From: Pseudomonadota bacterium
GTDB lineage: Bacteria; Pseudomonadota; Gammaproteobacteria; Burkholderiales; Sulfuricellaceae
DNA: 8,269 nucleotides
Direction of reading: 5' to 3'
NCBI GenBank assembly: GCA_021783895.1
Contig: JAJXTJ010000033.1
Location: forward strand, 1-8,269
The first letter of the stretch is position 1. Every line of letters starts with the position of its first letter. The translations under genes and the position numbers were made by a program. Shown piece after piece: positions 1 through 6,974 of this stretch. Below the pieces are notes generated by a model. That model did no database searches and was not told the origin of the DNA. It saw only the letters and a list, made by a program, of their open reading frames with translations.

Positions 1-664
1 CAGCGCGGGTGAGAAAGGCGTTCATGCGCGCCTGAAGCTGGCGGCGCTCGTTTTCCAGGGCGATCAGTTCGGTCTTCATGCCGGTCTGCTCGACCTGTGC
101 CCGGATGACGTCCTGCTGGGCCGACAGGCCGCCGGCGTAACGAACCTGGGCAATCTTTTCCAGGCGTGTCATGAGATCAAGGATTTCACGGGCAAGCCGC
201 TCATTGCGATGCACGTAATAAAGCTGGGCATAGGCCGACTTGATGCGCGCCGACAGGTCCGCCCAGCTTCCCATGGCACGTCCCTTGGCACCCTCGGCCT
301 CGAGTTCGGCAATCTCGCGTTTCAGATCGCGCTTGCCGAACCAGGGGATATCCTGCATCAGCAGATAGCGGGTGCTGCCGACGCGGCTCGGAGAAAGCGT
401 CGGGTTCTGCTCGCCAAACTTGGTGATGTCCCGCAGTTCGACGCGTAATTTGGGGTCGGGGAAGGCGCCTATCGGGGTCACCCGTTCGCCGGCGGCCTCC
501 GCCTCCAGGCGCATCGTTGCGTATTCGGGGTTATGCGTCCTGGCGTACTCAAGGAGCGAATCAACACGTGCGCCCAGCAACGGTTCCTGCGCTTGCACCG
601 CCGTGCTCCAGTTCCACGCTAGCGCAATCAGTAGCAGACGTAACGAGCTTGTTGGTTGTTTCAT
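1..664 (-). CDS. TolC/CusC-type outer-membrane efflux protein, N-terminal part
   Basis: Outer-membrane channel subunit of a tripartite efflux system; 221 codons are visible and the 3' end lies beyond position 1. The start is ATG at 664-662, with a purine-rich ribosome site (AGGGGGAG) just upstream. Residues 1-25 form a signal peptide (hydrophobic LRLLLIALAW, likely cleavage after AVQA), so the product is exported. The mature part begins with the helix EPLLGARVDSLLEYARTHNP, then GAFPDPKLRVEL near residues 70-81, then a QDIPWFGKRDLK segment followed by long Glu/Ala-rich helices. The FPDP and IPWFGKR blocks are typical of the CusC/CzcC-like branch of the outer membrane efflux protein family. It is separated by 183 nt from the upstream DUF1566 gene, so it may have its own promoter. 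RND membrane-fusion and pump genes would be expected downstream, outside the window (inference). Metal specificity cannot be read from this fragment. Confidence 0.9.
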   Translation of the reverse strand, partial: MKQPTSSLRLLLIALAWNWSTAVQAQEPLLGARVDSLLEYARTHNPEYATMRLEAEAAGERVTPIGAFPDPKLRVELRDITKFGEQNPTLSPSRVGSTRYLLMQDIPWFGKRDLKREIAELEAEGAKGRAMGSWADLSARIKSAYAQLYYVHRNERLAREILDLMTRLEKIAQVRYAGGLSAQQDVIRAQVEQTGMKTELIALENERRQLQARMNAFLTRA

Positions 665-690
665 GCGCTCCCCCTGATATTCCACATGCC

Positions 691-712
691 GCCGAAAGCG
701 CTGCTTTTCGGC
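691..712. repeat. Inverted repeat (GCCGAAA/TTTCGGC) upstream of the TolC gene
   Basis: GCCGAAA at 691-697 is an exact inverted copy of TTTCGGC at 706-712, with an 8-nt centre. It lies 27 nt before the TolC start, in what would be the 5' leader of that mRNA. There is no T-run on the minus strand after it; on the plus strand it is followed by TTT. It could be a leader stem-loop or a weak end signal for plus-strand transcription. The function is unknown. Confidence 0.35.
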
Positions 713-725
713 TTTGCCTTCCGCT

Positions 726-744
726 TGGACTGGTCCAGTGTATA
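726..744 (-). promoter_or_regulatory. Possible -10-like box with adjacent palindrome, TolC promoter candidate
   Basis: On the minus strand TATACA (744-739) resembles a sigma-70 -10 element, and one base after it comes the palindrome TGGAC-CA-GTCCA (737-726). No convincing -35 hexamer is found 16-18 nt upstream, so any such promoter would be weak or activator-dependent. The position, about 60-80 nt ahead of the TolC start, is reasonable for a promoter with an overlapping operator. This is a visual call only. Confidence 0.25.
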
Positions 745-794
745 AGAAGACCTTGCCTGGATGCGCCCCGCACCCGATGAACCACCCTGCCACG

Positions 795-823
795 CCGTAT
801 CGGACAAGGTCTCCGTGATACGG
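795..823 (-). repeat. Strong bulged stem-loop after the DUF1566 gene
   Basis: CCGTAT (795-800) pairs with ATACGG (818-823), and directly inside it CGGA (801-804) pairs with TCCG (812-815). This gives a 10-bp stem with a 2-nt bulge (816-817) and a 7-nt loop. It begins 24 nt after the DUF1566 stop codon. No T-run follows on either strand, so it is not a classical intrinsic terminator. It may protect the mRNA 3' end, mark a processing site, or be an operator dyad. Confidence 0.5.
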
Positions 824-847
824 TGCAATCTCCGCGCGAATCCTGTG

Positions 848-1864
848 CTACGCATGGTTTTCCTGAACCGGCCATAGGTAAAAGCGTGCCTGGCTTTTCT
901 GTCCCACACCCACCGCGCCCTTGTCCAGATACAGAGCCCAGGCCCAGTCCGGCTCGTATAAGCTGGTGGTGGACGACCAATACACATCCCGAACCTCGGC
1001 AAAAGGATGGTCCGGCGGCAGGGCCGGATTGGCGGCGGCACAGTCCACCAGTGATTCCAGCTCGTTGATGTTGGGCAACCGCCAGCCCGCACCATTCTCC
1101 GCATTCAAGCGCGCCACCGCTGCCAGCGCCTCATGCCAGGTCACGCCCTTCTCCGGAGCAAAGCTCGCGGCGCGTCGCCAGACAAGGCCAGTGAGCCGGT
1201 CGACCACTGTCTCATCCTGCACGCAAAAGCGTGGCGCGGGCCAAGGGAGACCGGTGCGGGATTCGCCATCCTGTCCTGTTCCCGTACATGGGATGATCGC
1301 GCCCTTGTCGTCGTGGCATAACGTCTGGCCGGTGGCCGGCAGTATGCGGCTTTCTCCCCGCACCGGCCAGACCAGAAAGGATTGGTCTTTGCCGCCGTAG
1401 AACATGCGCCCGCCGTCCATGTCCACATACCAGGCATGGGCGGGTGTGCCGGCGGCGCTGGTGGCGCTCCAATACCAGCCGGCAAATACGTTGACGAAAG
1501 GGTGTCCCTCGGGCAGGGCGGGACGGCGGGCCTGGTGGCTCACCAGGCTGCGCAGTTCGCGCCGGTTGGGCAGCCGCCAGTCGGAAAAGCCCAGCGCCTG
1601 TTCGCGGTTCATTTCGGCGACGAAAGCCAGCGCCTCCCGCCAAGTCATTGGCAATTCACCGGGGGTAGCGTTCCGCATCCATAAGAGTCCCGTGAGCCGG
1701 TCAAGGATGATTTCGCCGCGGACTTCGAAGCGCGGTTCGGGCCACAGAAGGCCCTGGCGGAATTCGCCGTCCTGGCCGCTGCCAGAACAGGGTATCGCCG
1801 CGCCGCCTGGGTCGTGGCAGGTCGCCTGGCCTGTTTGCAGATAACCATGGATGGTTTCTATCAC
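848..1864 (-). CDS. Tandem-duplicated DUF1566 (Lcl C-terminal-like) protein
   Basis: A 338-residue protein made of two divergent copies of the DUF1566 domain. Copy 1 is about residues 11-168 and copy 2 about 178-334. Each runs TGQ-CHD-G-IPC-G-GQDGE, then DRLTGL(L/V)W, a W-EAL helix, WRLPN--EL-SLV, HPF and YWS(A/S)T, and ends in a WPV strand. Family members with this domain are usually surface or secreted proteins of unknown role, but no signal peptide or lipobox is visible here. The start is GTG at 1864-1862: an in-frame stop lies immediately upstream, and the GTGA overlaps the stop of the YHS gene by 4 nt, which indicates translational coupling. Each copy keeps two Cys in the CHD...IPC block (C16/C26 and C183/C193), which could form a disulfide or bind metal (inference). 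The link to metal resistance rests only on context. Confidence 0.85.
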   Translation of the reverse strand: MIETIHGYLQTGQATCHDPGGAAIPCSGSGQDGEFRQGLLWPEPRFEVRGEIILDRLTGLLWMRNATPGELPMTWREALAFVAEMNREQALGFSDWRLPNRRELRSLVSHQARRPALPEGHPFVNVFAGWYWSATSAAGTPAHAWYVDMDGGRMFYGGKDQSFLVWPVRGESRILPATGQTLCHDDKGAIIPCTGTGQDGESRTGLPWPAPRFCVQDETVVDRLTGLVWRRAASFAPEKGVTWHEALAAVARLNAENGAGWRLPNINELESLVDCAAANPALPPDHPFAEVRDVYWSSTTSLYEPDWAWALYLDKGAVGVGQKSQARFYLWPVQENHA

Positions 1865-2361
1865 TCATCGCCTCTCGGTTTCACGGGCTGGCGTGAATGA
1901 ACTTCCAAGTTTCCGACCTCGCATTCCTCCATGTAATGCACGAAACCGCGACGCAATCGCTCCGCCCAGCCATCGCCGAGCCTTACCCCCACCTCCACCA
2001 TCTTCGCTTCGAGCTGATCCGCCGTTGCCTGGAGCAGGTCGTAGGTGATGGTCACCGTGTTGTCGTCCTGAATCTCTATTGCCTTCACCCCCATCATGGC
2101 GCCCAACTCCTCGGTCAAGATCACGGCGTCTTGCGCGGCAAGTGGCGTGTCGAGTTTAAAGCGTCTGCGCTTGAACAGTTCCATGCCCTTCTGCTTGGGC
2201 GCCTTCTCGCCGGGCACCCCGATGTAGAGGTGGGGATTGGCGACGAAGCGCTGTCGGCATTGCTCCGAGCAGAAGGCGTAGTGAATCCCCTCGTATATCA
2301 TTTCGAACTGTGCTGGGGCGACCTCCATCCCGCAGACCGGATCCTTGACCGTGATACGCAT
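1861..2361 (-). CDS. YHS-domain protein with a cysteine-free HMA-like C-terminal domain
   Basis: A soluble 166-residue protein. Residues 4-48 form a YHS (TRASH-like) domain with DPVCGM (C10) and FCSEQC (C31, C35), the cysteine pattern linked to soft-metal binding. A basic linker follows (KQK...FKRRR). Residues about 65-128 then read like the beta-alpha-beta-beta-alpha-beta order of heavy-metal-associated domains, including GVKAIEIQDDNTVTITYD and TADQLEAKMVEVGVRL, but the metal-binding CxxC is absent (AAQDA in its place). The start ATG at 2361-2359 has a GGAG site (CCAAGGAGAATCA) six bases upstream. The gene is coupled by a 4-nt overlap to the DUF1566 gene and separated by 61 nt from the methyltransferase-like gene before it. 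A likely role is a cytosolic metal sensor, buffer or donor partner for the ATPase (inference). The YHS call is firm; the HMA-like reading is a pattern match. Confidence 0.87.
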   Translation of the reverse strand: MRITVKDPVCGMEVAPAQFEMIYEGIHYAFCSEQCRQRFVANPHLYIGVPGEKAPKQKGMELFKRRRFKLDTPLAAQDAVILTEELGAMMGVKAIEIQDDNTVTITYDLLQATADQLEAKMVEVGVRLGDGWAERLRRGFVHYMEECEVGNLEVHSRQPVKPRGDE

Positions 2362-2397
2362 TGATTCTCCTTGGCTACCGCCGCACGCCTCCGCCTA

Positions 2398-2425
2398 TAA
2401 AGCCTGGTAACACACTCCGGCTTTA
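2398..2425 (-). terminator. Stem-loop at the end of the ICMT-like gene, possible attenuator or weak terminator
   Basis: On the minus strand TAAAGCC (2425-2419) pairs exactly with GGCTTTA (2404-2398). Two more G:C pairs are possible inside with one bulged A, leaving a 9-nt loop. The left arm includes the TAA stop of the upstream gene. The U-rich stretch is only part of the right arm (TTTAT), so termination would be partial at best. Its position between the two packed gene blocks suggests it may set their relative expression. Confidence 0.4.
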
Positions 2426-3073
2426 GCCCTCCCGGCGCTGGACGTCGGGCCGTGGAAAGAACGCCGGCACGCGCGCCGCGTAGCGCGCATACGCCTCGCC
2501 GAACTCGGCCGCCACCTCGCGCTCCTCGTGCCGTGCCAGGCGCACGTACATGAACACCAGCACCGGGAACATGGCGAGCGTCAGGATCGTCGGCCACTGC
2601 ACCAGAAAGCCCAGCATGATGAGCACAAAACCCGCGTACTGCGGATGACGGATAGTGGCATACGGCCCGGTCACCGCCAGGGTGTGGCTGTGTTGCGCAG
2701 CAAACAGCACCTTCCAGGCCGAGGCCAGCAGCCAGAAGCCGCCGCCGATGAAGGCGAAGCTCAGCAGGTGAAATGGGCCGAAATGCGGGTTGGCGCGCCA
2801 GCCGAACATGATTTCCAGCAGATGGCCGGCATCGTGCGATAAAAAATCCACGCCCGGATAACGGCTCTGCAACCAGCCGGAGAGCAGATAAATCGTCAGT
2901 GGAAAACCGTACATCTCGGTGAACAGCGCAACGATGAACGCCGAAAATGCGCCGAACGAGCGCCAGTCGCGCTTCGTTAGCGGTTTGGCGAAGCTGAACG
3001 CGAACAGGATGAATACGGCGGAATTGATCAGCACCAACAGCCATAAGCCATAGGCAGGCGCAGTGTCATTCAT
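2423..3073 (-). CDS. Isoprenylcysteine carboxyl methyltransferase-family integral membrane protein
   Basis: A 216-residue polytopic membrane protein. Hydrophobic segments lie at about residues 8-28, 40-64, 102-125 and 145-178. The diagnostic block is C-terminal: GPYATIRHPQYAG (136-148, with RHP at 142-144), then HEEREV and FGEAYARYAARVPAFFP (EE at 183-184). This is the S-adenosylmethionine-binding architecture shared by ICMT, phospholipid N-methyltransferases and related bacterial proteins. True protein prenylation is absent from most bacteria, so the acceptor is unknown; a lipid or small thiol is possible (inference). The start ATG at 3073-3071 overlaps the DUF2933 stop by 4 nt (ATGA). Genes of this family are often seen beside DUF2933 and metal-efflux genes in proteobacteria (from memory, not checked). 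It could also be a non-catalytic family member. Confidence 0.85.
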   Translation of the reverse strand: MNDTAPAYGLWLLVLINSAVFILFAFSFAKPLTKRDWRSFGAFSAFIVALFTEMYGFPLTIYLLSGWLQSRYPGVDFLSHDAGHLLEIMFGWRANPHFGPFHLLSFAFIGGGFWLLASAWKVLFAAQHSHTLAVTGPYATIRHPQYAGFVLIMLGFLVQWPTILTLAMFPVLVFMYVRLARHEEREVAAEFGEAYARYAARVPAFFPRPDVQRREG

Positions 3074-3312
3074 GCCTTGTCCCCTTCCTTGTCATGAGGA
3101 GGTTGGTGTGCACCATTTCCGCCATGCCCACGATGCATAAAAGAATGCAGCAGCGGACAAGCAAGCAACAGCAAGAAAGGCAGCGCCCCGAACAGGTGGG
3201 CGCGGTGCTCGGTCAGCAGGAAAAACGCCGCGATGGCGAAAAAAGCCAGCACGGCCAGGTTGACCTCGCCTGTGTCCGGGTGCCGATGCGGAGCGGAAAG
3301 CTGGCGTTTCAT
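3070..3312 (-). CDS. DUF2933 small two-helix membrane protein
   Basis: An 80-residue protein with the family's usual core, FFLLTEHRAHLFGALPFLLLL then ACPLLHSFMHRGHGG. Two membrane helices lie at about residues 18-34 and 41-55, joined by the short polar turn TEHRAH. The C-terminal tail is rich in His (H56, H60, H63, H69, H73), which could bind metal. DUF2933 has no assigned function. It sits 23 nt after the P19-like gene and overlaps the ICMT-like gene by ATGA, so the last two are likely co-translated. The start ATG at 3312 has only a weak ribosome site, so expression may depend on coupling to upstream translation. Confidence 0.87.
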   Translation of the reverse strand: MKRQLSAPHRHPDTGEVNLAVLAFFAIAAFFLLTEHRAHLFGALPFLLLLACPLLHSFMHRGHGGNGAHQPPHDKEGDKA

Positions 3313-3335
3313 GACGTCACTTTTTCGTATAGGGA

Positions 3336-3818
3336 TTAGGCGCGCGCATGCTGGTAGTCGAATTGCGCCTCGATCACGTCCGCCATCCCGGGCAATTCGA
3401 TCCGCACGTTGATGCGATAGGGGTTGTTGGTGACCGGCATGTTGAAGTAATTGCCGTAGCTGACCGTGCCCGCAATCAGCATGGGTTCGAATTTTTTCTG
3501 GGCGCCGGCCAAATTGATTTCATGCACCCGCGCGCTCACTTTCGCACCGCTGATGCGCTTGCCCGTGGCGTTGTCGAACAGCGCCACCACGACATGTTGC
3601 TGATGTTGCCCGGCCGGCACGCCGCCGTGCATTTCCGCCTCGGTGCGCGGTTTGGGATGCCCCAGTACCATCTCGGCCGGAATCACGCCGAGATAAATGG
3701 CTACGCCGTTCACCACTTTGTGTAGGCTGGAATCGGCCGCAAACGTGGCAGTTAGGAACAAGGTCGTGATGCCGGCCAGGGCCACGCGCAAAAGCGTTTT
3801 GAGATGAGGGATTGGCAT
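3336..3818 (-). CDS. Secreted protein resembling P19/Tp34-type periplasmic metal-binding proteins
   Basis: A 160-residue protein with a clear Sec signal peptide (KTLLRVALAGITTLFLTATFA, cleavage after residue 27 or 28). The mature part begins HKVVNGVAIYLGVIPAEM, has a His/Met patch EMHGG...QHQQHVVVALFD (62-82), and continues VSARVHE, FEPMLIAGTVSYGNYFNMP (110-128) and PYRINVRIELPG (133-144). The order of an early acidic/His/Met segment, a strand ending VALFDNATGK, then YGNYF-MP and a Y-I-V-I-PG strand recalls the P19/Tp34 iron/copper-binding fold, but I cannot run the alignment. The start ATG at 3818 is set by a perfect AGGAGG at 3827-3832, which overlaps the stop of the methyltransferase gene. 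Its likely role is periplasmic metal binding or delivery (inference). Without homology evidence, 'conserved periplasmic protein' is the safe name. Confidence 0.7.
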   Translation of the reverse strand: MPIPHLKTLLRVALAGITTLFLTATFAADSSLHKVVNGVAIYLGVIPAEMVLGHPKPRTEAEMHGGVPAGQHQQHVVVALFDNATGKRISGAKVSARVHEINLAGAQKKFEPMLIAGTVSYGNYFNMPVTNNPYRINVRIELPGMADVIEAQFDYQHARA

Positions 3819-3826
3819 GATGTCGT

Positions 3827-3832
3827 CCTCCT
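3827..3832 (-). promoter_or_regulatory. Perfect Shine-Dalgarno overlapping the upstream stop codon
   Basis: AGGAGG lies 8 nt before the ATG at 3818-3816 and shares two bases with the TAG stop of the methyltransferase gene (3833-3831). This fixes the start of the secreted protein and suggests efficient re-initiation by terminating ribosomes. Confidence 0.8.
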
Positions 3833-4631
3833 AAGGCTTGATGGCGCTCCAAAACGCCAGGATTCCCGCACGCCGGCCCTTGTCTTGTACCGGAGCGAAA
3901 CCTGCTTCCCGGAAATAGTCCGGGAGTGTCCCGTGGAAGTTGTCTGCGGTCGTGGGCATGAACAGAAACGGCCAGGCCACCAGCCACCACAAGGGGTTCG
4001 CGGGGCGGTAGAAATCCGCCACGACGAAGCGGCCGCCCGGCTTGAGCACGCGATACACCTCGCGCAGGCCCTGTCGTTTCAGATCGGACGGCAGGTGATG
4101 CAGCATGAGGCTGGACAGGACGACATCGAAACGCGCGTTCTCGAACGGCAATTGTTCGATCGCGGCGACCTTGAATGCGGCGCGGCTGCCGAGCCGTTGC
4201 GCGTTTTCTTTCGCTACGCGAATCATGTCCTGCCCGGGGTCGATGCCGATGGCCGAACCCGCCGGCCCGGCGGCCTCGCCCGCGCGGCGCGTGAGCACAC
4301 CGCTGCCGCAGCCCACGTCGAGGATAGTTTCGCCCGCGCGAATCGCTGCCACTTGCAGCGTCTGGTCGCGGAAACCTTGGCCCAGGCCGACCGCGCGGCA
4401 ATACACATCGTAGAACGGCGCGGCCCAATCCATGATCATGCCGTGGGTGTGCACCGCCGGTTCATCCGATTTCGGGCGGATGTCGAACAAGCCCCACAGC
4501 AATAGCGCCGGGCATACCAGCAGGAAGGCAGCAAGCAGCGCGCTCCACCAGGTCAGCCCAAACAGCATGAACACCGCTGCCGCGAGCGCTATCGCGAGCC
4601 AGGGACAGAGCCAGGACCAACGATTCATCAT
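3831..4631 (-). CDS. Membrane-anchored class I SAM-dependent methyltransferase
   Basis: A 266-residue protein with two N-terminal membrane helices (about residues 7-25 and 28-49) and a cytosolic UbiE/methyltransferase-11-like Rossmann domain. Motif I is ILDVGCGSG (103-111), the acidic residue after strand 2 is in GIDPGQDM (D131), motif II includes [19 protein letters not shown] (162-180), and a [13 protein letters not shown] strand follows (195-207). A third hydrophobic stretch, [13 protein letters not shown] (213-225), may dip into the membrane. The substrate is unknown; the anchoring suggests a lipid, quinone or membrane-bound metal(loid) target (inference). The start ATG at 4631 overlaps the ATPase stop (ATGA) and has AAGGAGG 7 nt upstream (4639-4645), favouring the first of two consecutive ATG codons. 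An ArsM-like role is conceivable, but the cysteine pattern expected of ArsM is not obvious. Confidence 0.87.
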   Translation of the reverse strand: MMNRWSWLCPWLAIALAAAVFMLFGLTWWSALLAAFLLVCPALLLWGLFDIRPKSDEPAVHTHGMIMDWAAPFYDVYCRAVGLGQGFRDQTLQVAAIRAGETILDVGCGSGVLTRRAGEAAGPAGSAIGIDPGQDMIRVAKENAQRLGSRAAFKVAAIEQLPFENARFDVVLSSLMLHHLPSDLKRQGLREVYRVLKPGGRFVVADFYRPANPLWWLVAWPFLFMPTTADNFHGTLPDYFREAGFAPVQDKGRRAGILAFWSAIKP

Positions 4632-6973
4632 GCCGTCCCCTCCTTCAGTTTCGCGCGCTTCAACAGCGCCGAATTCACAATCACCGAGAGTGAGCTCAAG
4701 GCCATGGCGGCGGCGGCGATGATGGGATTTAAAAATCCCAAGGCCGCCACCGGGATACCGATGGAGTTGTAGATAAAGGCCCAGAACAGGTTCTGCTTGA
4801 TCTTGCGCATGGTGGCGCGCGACAGGCGGATCGACGCGACCACGTCACGCACGTCGTCCTTGATCAGGACGATGCCGCCGGTCTCCTTGGCCACGTCGGA
4901 GCCGGAGCCGATGGCAATGCCGATATCGGCCACCGCCAGCGCCGGCGCATCGTTGACGCCGTCGCCCACCATGGCAACCGCCTTGCCTTGTTGCTGCAGG
5001 TCTTGAATGATGCGCGCCTTGTCGCCCGGCAGCACTTCCGCGATCACCTGCGTGATACCGAGTTGCGCGGCGATGGCGTGCGCGGTGCGCTGATTGTCGC
5101 CGGTCAGCAGAACCACCTCGATGCCTTCTTGCTGCAGTGCGGACACCGCCTCCTGCGCTTCCGGTTTCAAGGTGTCTGCGACGGCGATAATGCCGGACAG
5201 GGCGCCGTTCATGCCGACCAGCATGGCGGTTTTGCCTTCGGTTTCCAGCCGGGTCATGGCGACTTCGGCCGTAGTTACATCAATGTTCTCGCGCGCGAGC
5301 AAGCGGCGGTTGCCGAGCAGCACCTGCCGGCCTTCGACGCGGCCGCGAATACCATGGCCGGGGATGGAATCAAAGCCCTCCACCTGCGGCAACGCGAGTT
5401 CGCGCTGTTGCGCGGCGCGTACGATCGCCTCGCCCAAGGGATGCTCGGAGCCGGCCTCGACCGCGGCGGCGAGCCGCAGGATTTCTTCCTCTGTTGCCGC
5501 GCCGAGCGCAACGATATCCGTGACGTTGGGCTCGCCCCGTGTCAGCGTGCCGGTCTTGTCGAATACCACGGTGGTCAGCTTTTCCGCGCGCTCCAGCACT
5601 TCGGCGCCACGGATCAGGATGCCGGCTTCGGCCCCCTTGCCCACACCCACCATCAGCGCCGCCGGGGTGGCGATGCCCAGCGCGCATGGGCAGGCAATGA
5701 TCAGCACCGCGATGAAGGCGAGCAGTCCCTGCGGGAAGTTGCCGAACGCCCACCAGCCGAAAAAAGCCAGGAAAGCGACCGCCACCACCACCGGGACGAA
5801 ATACGCGGTCACCTTGTCGGCGAGGCGCTGCACCGCTGCGGTGCTGGCCTGCGCGTCTTCCACCATCTTGATGATCTGGGCCAGCGCCGTCTCGGCCCCG
5901 ACCCGCGTCGCCTTGAAGCGAAACAGGCCGGTGCGATTGAGCGTGCCGCCGATCACCGCGCTGCCCGCTGCCTTTTCCACCGGCATGGACTCGCCGGTGA
6001 GCATGGATTCGTCCACCGAGGAATTGCCTTCCAGCACCTGCCCGTCGGTGGGAATTTTCTCGCCCGGCCGCACCACCATGGTTTCGTCCACCATCACCGA
6101 CTCGGCGGGCACTTCCATTTCGACGCCCTCGCGGATGACGCGGGCGGTCGCCGGCTTCAGGTCCAGCAGTTTTCTCACCGCCGCCGAGGAGCGCTTCTTG
6201 ATGATCTCCTCCATGTATTTTCCCAACAGCACGAAGGCGATGATGACGGCGGAGACTTCGAAATACACCGCGCGCTCTTCCACTTTCACCGGCAGCACCT
6301 CGGGAAAGAACAGCACCGCCACGCTGTAGAAATAGGCGACCGAGGTGCCCATCGCGATCAGGAAATCCATGTTGATGCTGCGGGTTCGGATCGCGTTCCA
6401 CGCGCCCTTGTAAAAGCTCCAGCCACCGATGAACTGCACTGGTGTCACCAGCAGGAACAGCCACATGCCCCAGGTGAACCAGGGCAATTGCGGAATCGGC
6501 GCCCAGGTGACGATGGTGGCGCCGGTGGCGAGCGCGAGGAAGGCGCCGGCGCGCAGGATGGCCAGCACCAGCACGCCGGTGAGCGCGATCATGACGCGCG
6601 TCTTCATCGACTTGAGTTCTTGCTCGGGCGACTCGAAAGTGCGCTGGCAGCCCACGCTGCAGAAATAATAGGCGCGGCCGGCGCGCTCCGATTTCAGGGC
6701 GGTAGCCTTGTCCACCAGCATGCCGCAAATGGGATCCTTGGCCATGGCTTTGCCGGCTTTTCCCTGCGGCGCGGGTGCGGCCATCGTTTCGCCGTGGGCA
6801 TGGGAATGCGCGCTGGCGGCCGGATTGGATGCGCCGACGAACTGCGCGGGATTGGCCTGGAATTGGCCGAGGCAGCGAGCAGAGCAAAAATAGTACGTCT
6901 GTCCGGCGTGGCTGGCGCTACCCGCCGCACTTTTTTCGTCCACCGTCATGCCACACACCGGGTCGGTCGCCAT
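4628..6973 (-). CDS. copA: Copper-type P1B ATPase with two N-terminal YHS domains
   Basis: A 781-residue cation-exporting ATPase that drives a soft metal, most likely Cu(I)/Ag(I), from cytosol to periplasm. Two YHS domains come first: residues 1-47 (C7, C30, C34) and about 79-122 (C83, C105, C109). They are joined by a His-bearing linker (SAHSHAHGE), and no CxxC HMA domain is present. Catalytic elements are TGES (326-329) in the actuator, CPC (428-430) in the transport helix, DKTGT with phosphorylated D472, the SEHPLG nucleotide motif (HP 511-512) and GDGVND (670-675). YN (735-736) in helix 7 and MxxSS (M757, S760, S761) in helix 8 match the P1B-1 Cu/Ag signature. I chose ATG 6973 over an upstream in-frame ATG at 7018 because AAGGAGG (6979-6985) precedes it and YHS starts immediately. 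The gene lies 1 nt after the AF1514-like gene and overlaps the methyltransferase gene. Confidence 0.95.
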   Translation of the reverse strand: MATDPVCGMTVDEKSAAGSASHAGQTYYFCSARCLGQFQANPAQFVGASNPAASAHSHAHGETMAAPAPQGKAGKAMAKDPICGMLVDKATALKSERAGRAYYFCSVGCQRTFESPEQELKSMKTRVMIALTGVLVLAILRAGAFLALATGATIVTWAPIPQLPWFTWGMWLFLLVTPVQFIGGWSFYKGAWNAIRTRSINMDFLIAMGTSVAYFYSVAVLFFPEVLPVKVEERAVYFEVSAVIIAFVLLGKYMEEIIKKRSSAAVRKLLDLKPATARVIREGVEMEVPAESVMVDETMVVRPGEKIPTDGQVLEGNSSVDESMLTGESMPVEKAAGSAVIGGTLNRTGLFRFKATRVGAETALAQIIKMVEDAQASTAAVQRLADKVTAYFVPVVVAVAFLAFFGWWAFGNFPQGLLAFIAVLIIACPCALGIATPAALMVGVGKGAEAGILIRGAEVLERAEKLTTVVFDKTGTLTRGEPNVTDIVALGAATEEEILRLAAAVEAGSEHPLGEAIVRAAQQRELALPQVEGFDSIPGHGIRGRVEGRQVLLGNRRLLARENIDVTTAEVAMTRLETEGKTAMLVGMNGALSGIIAVADTLKPEAQEAVSALQQEGIEVVLLTGDNQRTAHAIAAQLGITQVIAEVLPGDKARIIQDLQQQGKAVAMVGDGVNDAPALAVADIGIAIGSGSDVAKETGGIVLIKDDVRDVVASIRLSRATMRKIKQNLFWAFIYNSIGIPVAALGFLNPIIAAAAMALSSLSVIVNSALLKRAKLKEGTA

Positions 6974-6974
6974 C

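Noticed and set aside
748..812. Inverted AGACCTTG-C/G-CAAGGTCT copies (748-759 and 801-812), reminiscent of a CueR/MerR operator
   Set aside because: The arms are 41 nt apart, whereas MerR-family operators have closely spaced half-sites inside a 19-20 nt promoter spacer, and no -10/-35 pair fits. Probably chance.
209..1104. Several overlapping short open frames on both strands across the TolC and DUF1566 genes
   Set aside because: They lie out of frame over clear coding sequence or cross the intergenic gap and show no domain, signal peptide or ribosome site.
1104..1864. The DUF1566 duplication as an assembly artefact
   Set aside because: The two copies differ at most positions and by insertions, so they are an old duplication and not a repeated read.
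5094..6329. 411-codon Ser/Thr/Ala-rich open frame on the plus strand
   Set aside because: Another shadow of the ATPase gene. The composition is an artefact of reading its codons in reverse and no motif is recognisable.
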